Assembly: GCA_023427575.1 (NCBI GenBank)
Contig: JAEZAY010000320.1
Location: forward strand, 1-5,881
Reading direction: 5' to 3'
From: Bacteroidota bacterium
Lineage (GTDB): Bacteria > Bacteroidota > Bacteroidia > Chitinophagales > Chitinophagaceae
Length of the DNA stretch: 5,881 nucleotides
Below are positions 1 through 5,768 of this stretch, piece after piece. Within the stretch, counting starts at the first letter, position 1. Each line of letters starts with the position of its first letter. The position numbers and the translations under genes are program-made. The notes beneath the pieces were generated by a model. That model made no database searches. It was not told the origin of the DNA and was given only the letters and a program-made list of their open reading frames with translations.

Positions 1-478
1 TTTCAATGCCCTCATACACCCGGTCGAACATCACGATCGGGATCTGATTTTCCATAACCCGGATCAGGTGATCAAAACGGTTCGTTTCATTGGAAAGCGA
101 AATGATCAGTCCATCGATACGCCTGGATGAAAGAAGCTGGGTGTTTATTACTTCCCGTTCATAGTTTTCATGGCTTTGAAATATTACCACATGGTAGCCT
201 TTGTTATAGGCAATATCTTCCATTCCCGCAATGGTGGCCGAACAAAAGGTATTGGCAATTTCAGGAACGATCACGCCAATGATCTTGCTCCGTTTGTCTT
301 TTAACGAGAGTGCAATGGGGTTGGGACTGTAATTCAGTTTTGCAGCCAGTTCCTTCACCATGGCCCGGGTCTCCTTTTTGATTTCCCGGCTGCCTCTTAA
401 AGCCCTGGAAACGGTAGACGCAGATATTTTCAGTTCTCGAGCAATGTCTTTGATAGTTACATTGTGCGGGGCCTTCAT
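1..478 (-). CDS. LacI/GalR-family transcriptional regulator (N-terminal part, runs off left edge)
   Basis: The reverse strand from the ATG at 478-476 reads 159 codons without a stop and leaves the window in frame, about half of the usual ~340 residues. Residues 7-28 form the N-terminal helix-turn-helix (VTIKDIARELKISASTVSRAL), with recognition helix around A20-S21-T22-V23-S24-R25. The hinge follows (SPNPIALSLK, 51-60); Leu59 aligns with the leucine that LacI and PurR insert into the centre of the operator. From about residue 66 (KIIGVIVPEIANTF) the periplasmic-binding-protein-like sensor domain begins, with the typical RRIDGLIIS strand at 119-127. Family members are cytoplasmic dimers that bind a sugar or sugar derivative and release or grip DNA. 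The start is chosen because it gives the canonical short arm before the HTH; no Shine-Dalgarno is visible, as is common in Bacteroidota. It is divergent from the four-gene operon, which it probably controls (inference). Its effector cannot be read from this half. Confidence 0.95.
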   Translation of the reverse strand, partial: MKAPHNVTIKDIARELKISASTVSRALRGSREIKKETRAMVKELAAKLNYSPNPIALSLKDKRSKIIGVIVPEIANTFCSATIAGMEDIAYNKGYHVVIFQSHENYEREVINTQLLSSRRIDGLIISLSNETNRFDHLIRVMENQIPIVMFDRVYEGIE

Positions 479-567
479 AGCGGATAATATTTATACAAAA
501 CGCTGTAGTATTGGTTATTTGGTAAAATATTAATAAAAATTGATGTAGATAAATGTAATAAATATAA

Positions 568-580
568 TGCAAACGTTGCC
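568..580. promoter_or_regulatory. Candidate LacI-family operator (GCAA-ACG-TTGC)
   Basis: The sequence GCAAACGTTGC at 569-579 has inverted arms GCAA and TTGC around ACG. It resembles the common LacI/GalR-type operator with central CpG (such as GCAAACGTTTGC) but is one base short of perfect symmetry. The regulator keeps the hinge leucine that normally inserts at a central CpG step, which fits. It lies about 95 nt before the operon start and about 90 nt before the regulator start. Assignment to this regulator is inference. Confidence 0.4.
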
Positions 581-609
581 GGCATCGAATGAAATGAAAT
601 AAGCCGGTA

Positions 610-625
610 CAATGTTTAAACACTG
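610..625. promoter_or_regulatory. Candidate operator palindrome centred on TGTTTAAACA
   Basis: TGTTTAAACA at 613-622 is a perfect 10-bp palindrome. Extending outward to 610-625 gives seven of eight matched pairs (CA and TG ends, one mismatch). It lies about 50 nt upstream of the first operon gene, a suitable place for a repressor or activator site. It lacks the central CpG usual for LacI-family operators, so it may instead belong to another factor or be a chance AT-rich palindrome. Confidence 0.3.
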
Positions 626-673
626 CGTGCTCAGGATGGTTTTTTGTCTATTTTTAAGAACGATTGATTGCGT

Positions 674-1666
674 ATGAGAAAAATTGTCTGGATTTTACTC
701 CTGTTTTCTTATGGTTCACTGTGTGCACAACTCAAATCCCGTAACAGCTCTGAAAAAAAGCGGGCTGCCTTGCAGGTGAGCGATGATGGTGAAGCATTGA
801 TCCTGCATGATTCCGGAAAAAACAGGTTGCGGTTTGTATACAAGACCATGTATCCGCCCGCTTCGGTGGATACCATTTACAAGAGGAGCGGTTTCATTCA
901 TCCACTTTGGTCGCCTTCGGGAAATGTTCTTACCCGGGTCTTCCCGCCCGATCATTATCATCATTTCGGAATCTGGAACCCCTGGGCTAAAGTAACGGTA
1001 AATAACCAGGTAGTCGATTTCTGGAATCTGAATAAAAAGCAGGGTACCGTTCGGTTTGCCGGTATTAAGCAAAAGCTTGCCAACAAAAACCATTCGGGTT
1101 TTACCGTATTGCTCCATCATGTAATGACGCCTGCAGATTCCGCCGAAATCGTTGCCATGGAAGAACTGCTTACTGTGCGTGCCAAAACGCTGAATGACTC
1201 GCGCTGGCAAATGGATTATATTTCTGAACTGAAGCCGGGCTCCGGCCAGGAGGTGGTATTAAAAACATATACTTATGGCGGACTCGGTTTTCGCGCTACG
1301 GAAATCTGGAATAATCAAAACAGCAGCATCACCAGTTCAGAGCAAAAGAACCGGAAAAATGCCGACTCCACCCGGGCAAGATGGTGTATTGTAGAAGGTG
1401 ATATAAATGATACACATTCCGGGGTACTCTTTATGAGTCATCCTTCCAATTTTAATCATCCGGAGCCGGTGCGGGTCTGGCCGGAAAATATGTACAACCG
1501 CGGCGATGTATTTTTCAGTTTTAGCCCAACCAAAACAAAAGACTGGAACCTTAAAGCAGATAAACCAAACAGGCTTGTTTACCGGATGATCGTATTCGAC
1601 GGCGCTCTTCGTCCGGAAGAAGCGGAAGAATTATGGCAAAAGTTTGCGGCCGAAAGGCAGAAATAG
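674..1666 (+). CDS. Secreted DUF6807 (PmoA-like) family protein
   Basis: 330 residues from the ATG at 674. An upstream in-frame TTG at 668 would add only two residues and is not needed. Residues 1-18 form a Sec signal peptide (MRK, a hydrophobic core, then SLCA) with likely cleavage before Gln19; the cysteine at 17 is not in a good lipobox, so this is probably a soluble periplasmic protein. The body matches the family formerly annotated as 'methane oxygenase PmoA' (PF14100, DUF6807): GFIHPLWSPSGNVLT at 73-87, the His-rich PDHYHHFGIWNPW at 92-104, YGGLGFR at 201-207, HPEPVRVWP at 262-270 and YRMIVFDG at 303-310. The PmoA label is historical and there is no reason to expect methane oxidation. 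The biochemical function is unknown to me. The clustered histidines (94, 96, 97) could bind a metal or a sugar (inference). First gene of the putative operon; in Bacteroidota this family often neighbours Gfo/Idh oxidoreductases, suggesting a role in carbohydrate processing. Confidence 0.85.
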   Translation: MRKIVWILLLFSYGSLCAQLKSRNSSEKKRAALQVSDDGEALILHDSGKNRLRFVYKTMYPPASVDTIYKRSGFIHPLWSPSGNVLTRVFPPDHYHHFGIWNPWAKVTVNNQVVDFWNLNKKQGTVRFAGIKQKLANKNHSGFTVLLHHVMTPADSAEIVAMEELLTVRAKTLNDSRWQMDYISELKPGSGQEVVLKTYTYGGLGFRATEIWNNQNSSITSSEQKNRKNADSTRARWCIVEGDINDTHSGVLFMSHPSNFNHPEPVRVWPENMYNRGDVFFSFSPTKTKDWNLKADKPNRLVYRMIVFDGALRPEEAEELWQKFAAERQK

Positions 1667-1701
1667 GAAATCAGATTAAAACAAAGGAAATAATCCGCAT
1701 C

Positions 1702-2550
1702 ATGAAAGCAGGCATAAAAACGAACAGATTCAAAACAGGCATTTTATCGGGCTTTATCTTGTTAAGCCTCGCGTATGCATGCAGTACCACAAAAAAAGGA
1801 AGCGCGGCCAACTTTAACTGGAGCGAGGTTCACGTTCTTGTATACACGAAAAACGGGAAGGGCTATGTGCATGCCAATATTCCCGCTGCGGTGCGAAGTA
1901 TCCGGGAAATGGGAAATACCCATGGGTTTAAAGTAGACGTAAGTGATGATCCCGCCGTGTTCACCGACGAAAACCTGAAAAAGTATAATTCACTTATATT
2001 CACCAGCACCAATAACGATGTGTTTGATACCGACGAGCAGCGAGTTGCCCTGATGCGCTATACGCAGGCCGGAGGCGGCTTTGTGGGCATCCATTCCGTT
2101 ACCGGAACAGAACGGAAATGGGAATGGTTTAAAAGGCTTGTTGGCGGAACCTTTGTACGTCACGCCAAATTTCAAAGCTTTAAACAGGTGGTAATCGACA
2201 GAAACCATCCTTCCACTCATTTTATTCCCGAAGGCTGGGAGAATGCCGATGAATGTTACTATATGACTACCATTAATCCGGATCTAAATGTACTGATGGC
2301 GCATGATCTTACCACAGTGGATGACCCGGAAAAACCCCTTGTTTACGGCAACAGTTATCCCTCGGCCTGGTGCCATAGCTTTGATGGTGGCAGGCAATGG
2401 TACACTGCGCTGGGCCATGATTCAACCATGTATCAGAACGAGATTTTCCGCAAACATATTCTGGGCGGCATTGAATGGGTGGTGAAAGAAGCAAGGCCTG
2501 ATTATTCAAAAGCGCGAGCGCGTTCTGTAAATGAAAAACTTCCATATTGA
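1702..2550 (+). CDS. ThuA-like domain lipoprotein
   Basis: 282 residues from the ATG at 1702. The frame stays open back to an ATG at 1633 inside the upstream gene, but the 1702 start puts the export signal at the N-terminus, leaves a 35-nt gap, and has a purine-rich AAAGGA at 1683-1688. The N-terminus (basic MKAGIKTNRFK, hydrophobic core, then LAYAC) looks like a lipoprotein signal with Cys27 as the acylated residue; Tyr in the lipobox is slightly off consensus. The mature part is a ThuA-like fold (PF06283, glutamine-amidotransferase-like): GGGFVGIHS at 124-132, GGTFVRHAKFQ at 148-158, DECYYM at 183-188, PSAWCHSFDGGRQWYTALGH at 220-239 and GGIEWV near the C-terminus. The amidotransferase nucleophile Cys is absent at the usual elbow, as is normal for ThuA proteins. 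Rhizobial ThuA acts with the Gfo/Idh protein ThuB in trehalose and maltitol use. By analogy this protein may act on an oxidised sugar made by the downstream dehydrogenases (inference). Confidence 0.92.
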   Translation: MKAGIKTNRFKTGILSGFILLSLAYACSTTKKGSAANFNWSEVHVLVYTKNGKGYVHANIPAAVRSIREMGNTHGFKVDVSDDPAVFTDENLKKYNSLIFTSTNNDVFDTDEQRVALMRYTQAGGGFVGIHSVTGTERKWEWFKRLVGGTFVRHAKFQSFKQVVIDRNHPSTHFIPEGWENADECYYMTTINPDLNVLMAHDLTTVDDPEKPLVYGNSYPSAWCHSFDGGRQWYTALGHDSTMYQNEIFRKHILGGIEWVVKEARPDYSKARARSVNEKLPY

Positions 2551-2601
2551 TAAACGGTAAAACTCTGAAATCTCATTTTTAAAATCTCATCTCACCGGCA
2601 T

Positions 2602-4002
2602 ATGAATCAGCAACAATCCAGTTCGAGAAGAAAGTTTATTAAGAATTCTCTGGCAACCGCTGCCGGAACAGTCGCCCTCAGTGGTTTTCCCAGTATTGTA
2701 CCAGCTTCGGTTTTCGGTAAACATGCGCCGAGCAACCGCATTAATATCGGGGCGATCGGAATTGGACGGATCTCGCGAACCCACGATCTGCCAGGCGTCT
2801 GGAAATATGATCAGGCCCAGATCGTCGCAATATGTGATGTCGACAGTAAAAGAGCCAAAGAAGGGCAAAAGCTGGTGAATGATTATTACTCCAAAAAAAC
2901 CGGGAAAGCATACGATGGAGTAAAAACCTTTGCCAATTATGAAGACCTGATCAACGATAAAAACATAGATGCAGTGATCATTAGCACTCCTGATCACTGG
3001 CATGTGCTGCCGGCCATGAAGGCAGTCCGTGCAGGCAAGGATGTTTATCTGCAAAAGCCGGCTTCGTTAACCATACATGAAGGACGTTTGCTGAGCAATG
3101 AGGTGAATAAAACGGGCAGAATTTTACAGATCGGCAGTCAGCAGCGGTCCATGCCTCAGTTTAAAAGAGCCTGCGAGCTGGTCCGTAATGGACGGATTGG
3201 AAAGTTGCATACGATATACGTAGGACTGCCCATTGATGATCCGAAAGAAAATACGGTGGAAAAAGAAATGCCGGTTCCGGCCAACCTGAATTATGATATG
3301 TGGCTGGGATCCACTCCCGAAGTGTACTATACGGAAAAAAGAGTGCATCCGCAGGAAGGGTACGGCAGGCCTGGATGGCTTCGCTGCGAGCAGTTTGGTG
3401 CAGGCATGATCACCGGATGGGGCGTTCACCATTTTGATATTATGAACTGGGGGATGGATACTGAATTCACCGGACCGCTGGAAATCTCCGGAACCGGGCA
3501 GTTTCCAACAACAAACGTATTGTGGGATGTACACGGGCCTTATAAAACGGAAATGCAGTATGCGAATGGGGTGAAAGTACTTGCAAGCAATGAATACCCC
3601 AATGGTGTCAAGTTTATCGGATCTGAAGGATGGATCTTTGTAACCCGTGGAAATTATTCAGTTACTGCCAGTGATCCGGTGGCCAAGGATAAAAATAATA
3701 AAGCCCTCGATGCCAGTGATCCGAAGATCCTCGACTCCGAAATCGGCAAAGATGAAATTCATTTATACGATAGCCGCGACCATCACGGCAACTGGCTTGA
3801 TTGTATTGTAAGCCGGAATACACCAATCACGCCAATTGAGGTGGGCCATCGCGCCTGTTCAATAAGCCTGCTTAACCATACCGCCATGAAACTGAAACGA
3901 AAATTATACTGGGATCCCCTGAATGAACGCTTTCTGAAAGATGATGAGGCAAATACCTATTTAAAACGTCCGCAACGATCGCCATATGCCGTACATGCCT
4001 GA
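2602..4002 (+). CDS. Tat-exported Gfo/Idh/MocA-family oxidoreductase
   Basis: 466 residues from the ATG at 2602, 51 nt after the ThuA-like gene. The N-terminus carries a twin-arginine signal (S8-R9-R10-K11-F12-I13-K14, then a mild hydrophobic stretch to about residue 36), so the protein is probably exported folded with its NAD(P) cofactor bound, as known for glucose-fructose oxidoreductase. The Rossmann domain starts at INIGAIGIGRIS (47-58), with the acidic end of strand 2 at CDVD (78-81) and STPDHWH at 128-134. The usual EKP motif is QKP (151-153), keeping the lysine. The second domain has GWGVHHFDIMNWGMD (272-286), where His276/277 and Asp279 are candidate active-site residues. The C-terminal WDPLNERFLKDDEAN segment (437-451) is typical of Bacteroidota and Planctomycetota members. 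The family oxidises or reduces sugars, inositols or glycosides; here the substrate is unknown. The neighbouring ThuA-like protein and LacI regulator favour a sugar or glycoside, possibly via a 3-keto intermediate. Confidence 0.95.
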   Translation: MNQQQSSSRRKFIKNSLATAAGTVALSGFPSIVPASVFGKHAPSNRINIGAIGIGRISRTHDLPGVWKYDQAQIVAICDVDSKRAKEGQKLVNDYYSKKTGKAYDGVKTFANYEDLINDKNIDAVIISTPDHWHVLPAMKAVRAGKDVYLQKPASLTIHEGRLLSNEVNKTGRILQIGSQQRSMPQFKRACELVRNGRIGKLHTIYVGLPIDDPKENTVEKEMPVPANLNYDMWLGSTPEVYYTEKRVHPQEGYGRPGWLRCEQFGAGMITGWGVHHFDIMNWGMDTEFTGPLEISGTGQFPTTNVLWDVHGPYKTEMQYANGVKVLASNEYPNGVKFIGSEGWIFVTRGNYSVTASDPVAKDKNNKALDASDPKILDSEIGKDEIHLYDSRDHHGNWLDCIVSRNTPITPIEVGHRACSISLLNHTAMKLKRKLYWDPLNERFLKDDEANTYLKRPQRSPYAVHA

Positions 4003-4056
4003 GAATAGTTATTTCTTCTTTATCTTCCGTCCAGTTTTCAAAAATAAAAATTTGAT

Positions 4057-4062
4057 AAAAGG
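4057..4062 (+). promoter_or_regulatory. Shine-Dalgarno-like site for the fourth operon gene
   Basis: AAAAGG lies 5 nt before the ATG at 4068. It is the clearest ribosome-binding-like sequence in the window; the other operon genes have none or a weaker, more distant one. It supports the chosen start. Confidence 0.45.
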
Positions 4063-4067
4063 CGCTC

Positions 4068-5417
4068 ATGAATGCAAGGCACTGGTTCTTTATTTTATTT
4101 TCTGCGATGAGTCTTTCCTGTAATAACCAGAAGCAGGCGGCTGGCGAACTCAGTTTGGTCACACTCGACCCGGGTCATTTTCATGCAGCACTTGTGCAGA
4201 AAACAATGTATCCTGAACTGGGCTCTACCGTTTATGTATATGCGCCCGATGGCAAAGAGCTGAACACGCATCTCAGCCTGATTGATCAGTATAATTCAAG
4301 GGCCGAAAACCCCACCCGCTGGAAAGAGGAATTGTACCGTGGAAATGATTTTCTCGACAGGATGATTGAAGACCGGAAAGGAAACCTGGTGGTGCTTGCC
4401 GGAAATAACCGGCGCAAAACAGAATATATTTTTCGTTCGGTAGAATCCGGTCACCATGTGCTGGCTGATAAGCCAATGGCGATTGATCCGGCAGGATTTG
4501 ATCTGCTGCTTCAGTCTTTCGGCAAAGCCCGCGAAAAGGGGCTGGTATTATATGATATCATGACAGAACGTTCTGAAATCACCAATAGGCTGCAAAGGGA
4601 ACTGGTGGCTGATTCCGCCCTTTTTGGGAACCTTCAAACAGGAACGGCAGAAGAACCTGCCGTATTTATTGAAAGTGTACATTATTTTTCCAAACAGGTT
4701 TCAGGCAAACCACTGATTCGTCCCGAATGGTTTTTTGATCCCAAACAACAGGGCGATCCCGTTTCAGATGTAGGGGTACACCTGGTTGATCTTATTCAGT
4801 GGATCTGTTTTCCGGATCAGGTCATCGACTATAAAAAAGACATTGTTCTTAATCATTCACGTTCATGGCCCACACCATTAACCATTTCACAGTTTGGCAA
4901 GGTTACCGGGGCAACCAGGTTTCCGGATTATCTGTCGAAGGATCTCGTCGGCGATACGGTTTTTAACGCGCATGCCAATGGTGAAATCGGATATTCAATA
5001 AAGAATGTTTTTGCAAAAGCAATTGCCCGCTGGGATTATGAAGCGGCAGAAGGCGGCGATACGCATTATGCCCGGATCAAAGGGGATAAAGCCGAGATCG
5101 TGATTCACCAGCGGCCGGAGGAAAACTTTAAACCCACCATCTATATTATTCCGGCTAAAAATAGAAGCCGGTCGGAGTTTTTCAGTACCGGCGATCAAAC
5201 CATTCGCAACCTGCAGCAAAAATATCCCGGCGTATCACTGGAAAGACTGGCCGATTCAATCCGGATTCAAATTCCGGAAACGTTGAAGTCAACCCACGAA
5301 GAACATTTCGCTGATGTGATGAAACGTTATCTGCAGTATGTACGCGAAGGGAATATGCCCGATTGGGAAATCCCCAATATGATCACCAAATATTATATTA
5401 CCACACGCAAATTTTAA
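4068..5417 (+). CDS. Lipoprotein oxidoreductase, Gfo/Idh-like with PF16490-type C-terminal domain
   Basis: 449 residues from the ATG at 4068, 65 nt after the previous gene. The N-terminus (MNARHWFFILFSAMSLSC) is a short lipoprotein signal with a good lipobox and Cys18 as the acylated residue. The N-terminal domain is a divergent Rossmann fold: strand 1 runs into DPGHFHAALVQK (34-45) instead of a GxGxxG loop, and VLADKPMAID at 131-140 carries DKP in place of EKP. YDIMTERSE (162-170) and DVGVHLVDLIQW (234-245, with His238 and Asp241 as candidate catalytic residues) are hallmarks of the group annotated as 'putative oxidoreductase C-terminal domain' proteins (PF16490). The C-terminal half (about 260-449) includes YEAAEGGDTHYARIKG (324-339) and a closing helix ending in NMITKYYITTRKF. 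It is presumably anchored in a membrane facing the periplasm and works on the same sugar-derived substrates as its operon partners (inference). Whether it binds NAD(P) is uncertain because the glycine loop is missing. Confidence 0.9.
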   Translation: MNARHWFFILFSAMSLSCNNQKQAAGELSLVTLDPGHFHAALVQKTMYPELGSTVYVYAPDGKELNTHLSLIDQYNSRAENPTRWKEELYRGNDFLDRMIEDRKGNLVVLAGNNRRKTEYIFRSVESGHHVLADKPMAIDPAGFDLLLQSFGKAREKGLVLYDIMTERSEITNRLQRELVADSALFGNLQTGTAEEPAVFIESVHYFSKQVSGKPLIRPEWFFDPKQQGDPVSDVGVHLVDLIQWICFPDQVIDYKKDIVLNHSRSWPTPLTISQFGKVTGATRFPDYLSKDLVGDTVFNAHANGEIGYSIKNVFAKAIARWDYEAAEGGDTHYARIKGDKAEIVIHQRPEENFKPTIYIIPAKNRSRSEFFSTGDQTIRNLQQKYPGVSLERLADSIRIQIPETLKSTHEEHFADVMKRYLQYVREGNMPDWEIPNMITKYYITTRKF

Positions 5418-5623
5418 TTCAGCGATTAAAGCGCAATTCAGATTGTTCTGCAAGCCGGGAGAAGCAGAAAATCAGGGGCAGTCGTTGTAAATAACCCCTT
5501 CCACTAAAAAAGTGTTGCAAAAAAATCGGGCTGCGGCATAAATCCTCCCCGGACACTAATGACTCCCGAGCTAAGATCATTCCCGACTCCGGTAACAATT
5601 GTTTTGACTATCTCCACGCCGTC
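5418..5623. other. Non-coding spacer between the operon and the repeat block
   Basis: No credible reading frame, tRNA or rRNA signature was seen in these ~206 nt. Besides the weak stem-loops at 5446-5499 there is a perfect palindrome AACAATTGTT at 5594-5603, and imperfect copies of a CCCGA-containing motif at about 5563-5569 and 5582-5590. The segment 5617-5623 (CGCCGTC) can pair with 5671-5677 in the adjoining repeat. Confidence 0.5.
5446..5499 (+). terminator. Weak stem-loops after the operon (possible transcript end)
   Basis: About 28 nt after the last stop codon, TTCTGC (5446-5451) can pair with GCAGAA (5464-5469) over a 12-nt loop, and AGGGG (5474-5478) can pair with CCCCT (5495-5499) over 16 nt. 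Neither is followed by a T-run, so an intrinsic terminator is not established. They are the only candidates close to the end of the operon. Confidence 0.2.
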
Positions 5624-5768
5624 TGTATTTCCCCGGGCCTCGCAAGAAATCCGTTAAGAAAATTGAAACGGACGGCGGTGGTAATGTGCGAATGTGCCAA
5701 TGTGGAAATGTGATAATTTGATAATTTGATAATGTGATAATGTGCGAATCACTGCTGTCCGGGTAAAA
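5624..5768. repeat. Intergenic repeat, copy 1 of a ~145-bp tandem unit
   Basis: The unit begins TGTATTTCCCCGGGCCTCG and recurs 145 bp later. Up to 5716 the two copies differ at only two positions (C5643/G5788 and G5681/A5826); beyond that copy 1 has one extra 8-bp unit. The copy consists of a GC-rich head with a CCCGGG palindrome (5632-5637), a 6-bp inverted repeat TCCGTT/AACGGA (5650-5655 and 5667-5672), then an array of octamers (5685-5748) and a 20-bp linker. It has no coding character. It resembles dispersed intergenic repeats rather than an insertion sequence, since no transposase is present. Its genome-wide copy number is unknown from this window. Confidence 0.9.
5685..5748. repeat. Tandem 8-bp array in copy 1 (eight TKTGNNAA units)
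   Basis: Eight contiguous octamers can be read without a gap: TGTGCGAA, TGTGCCAA, TGTGGAAA, TGTGATAA, TTTGATAA, TTTGATAA, TGTGATAA, TGTGCGAA. All fit T(G/T)TGNNAA, with variation confined mainly to positions 5-6. The 8-bp period does not preserve a reading frame, so coding is unlikely. Confidence 0.92.

Larger units (their letters stand above)
479..673. promoter_or_regulatory. Divergent intergenic regulatory region between the LacI-type gene and the operon
   Basis: These 195 nt separate two divergently transcribed genes and must contain both promoters. The stretch 481-570 is very AT-rich. I looked for the Bacteroidota -33/-7 pattern (TTTG and TAnnTTTG) on both strands and found only partial matches, for example TATTTTTA at 649-656 upstream of the operon start, so no promoter is called with confidence. 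Two palindrome-like sites lie in the half nearest the operon and are listed separately. No RNA gene or short coding frame was supported here. Confidence 0.6.

Noticed and set aside
261..623. 120-residue minus-strand reading frame
   Set aside because: It overlaps the LacI-type gene in another frame and runs into the AT-rich promoter gap; composition is Cys/Gln/His-rich and matches no family, whereas the overlapping LacI frame is clear.
649..656. TATTTTTA as a Bacteroidota -7 promoter box
   Set aside because: It has one mismatch to TAnnTTTG, no TTTG at the right spacing upstream, and such matches are expected by chance in AT-rich DNA.
674..1666. Methane/ammonia monooxygenase subunit (PmoA)
   Set aside because: The resemblance is only to the misnamed PF14100 family; the protein is a soluble secreted protein without the membrane helices of true PmoA.
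1633..1701. Upstream ATG extending the ThuA-like gene into the preceding gene
   Set aside because: It would put 23 hydrophilic residues before the lipoprotein signal and overlap the DUF6807 gene; the ATG at 1702 gives a normal export signal.
2587..3054. 155-residue minus-strand reading frame
   Set aside because: It lies antisense to the clearly recognisable Tat Gfo/Idh gene and shows no family motif.
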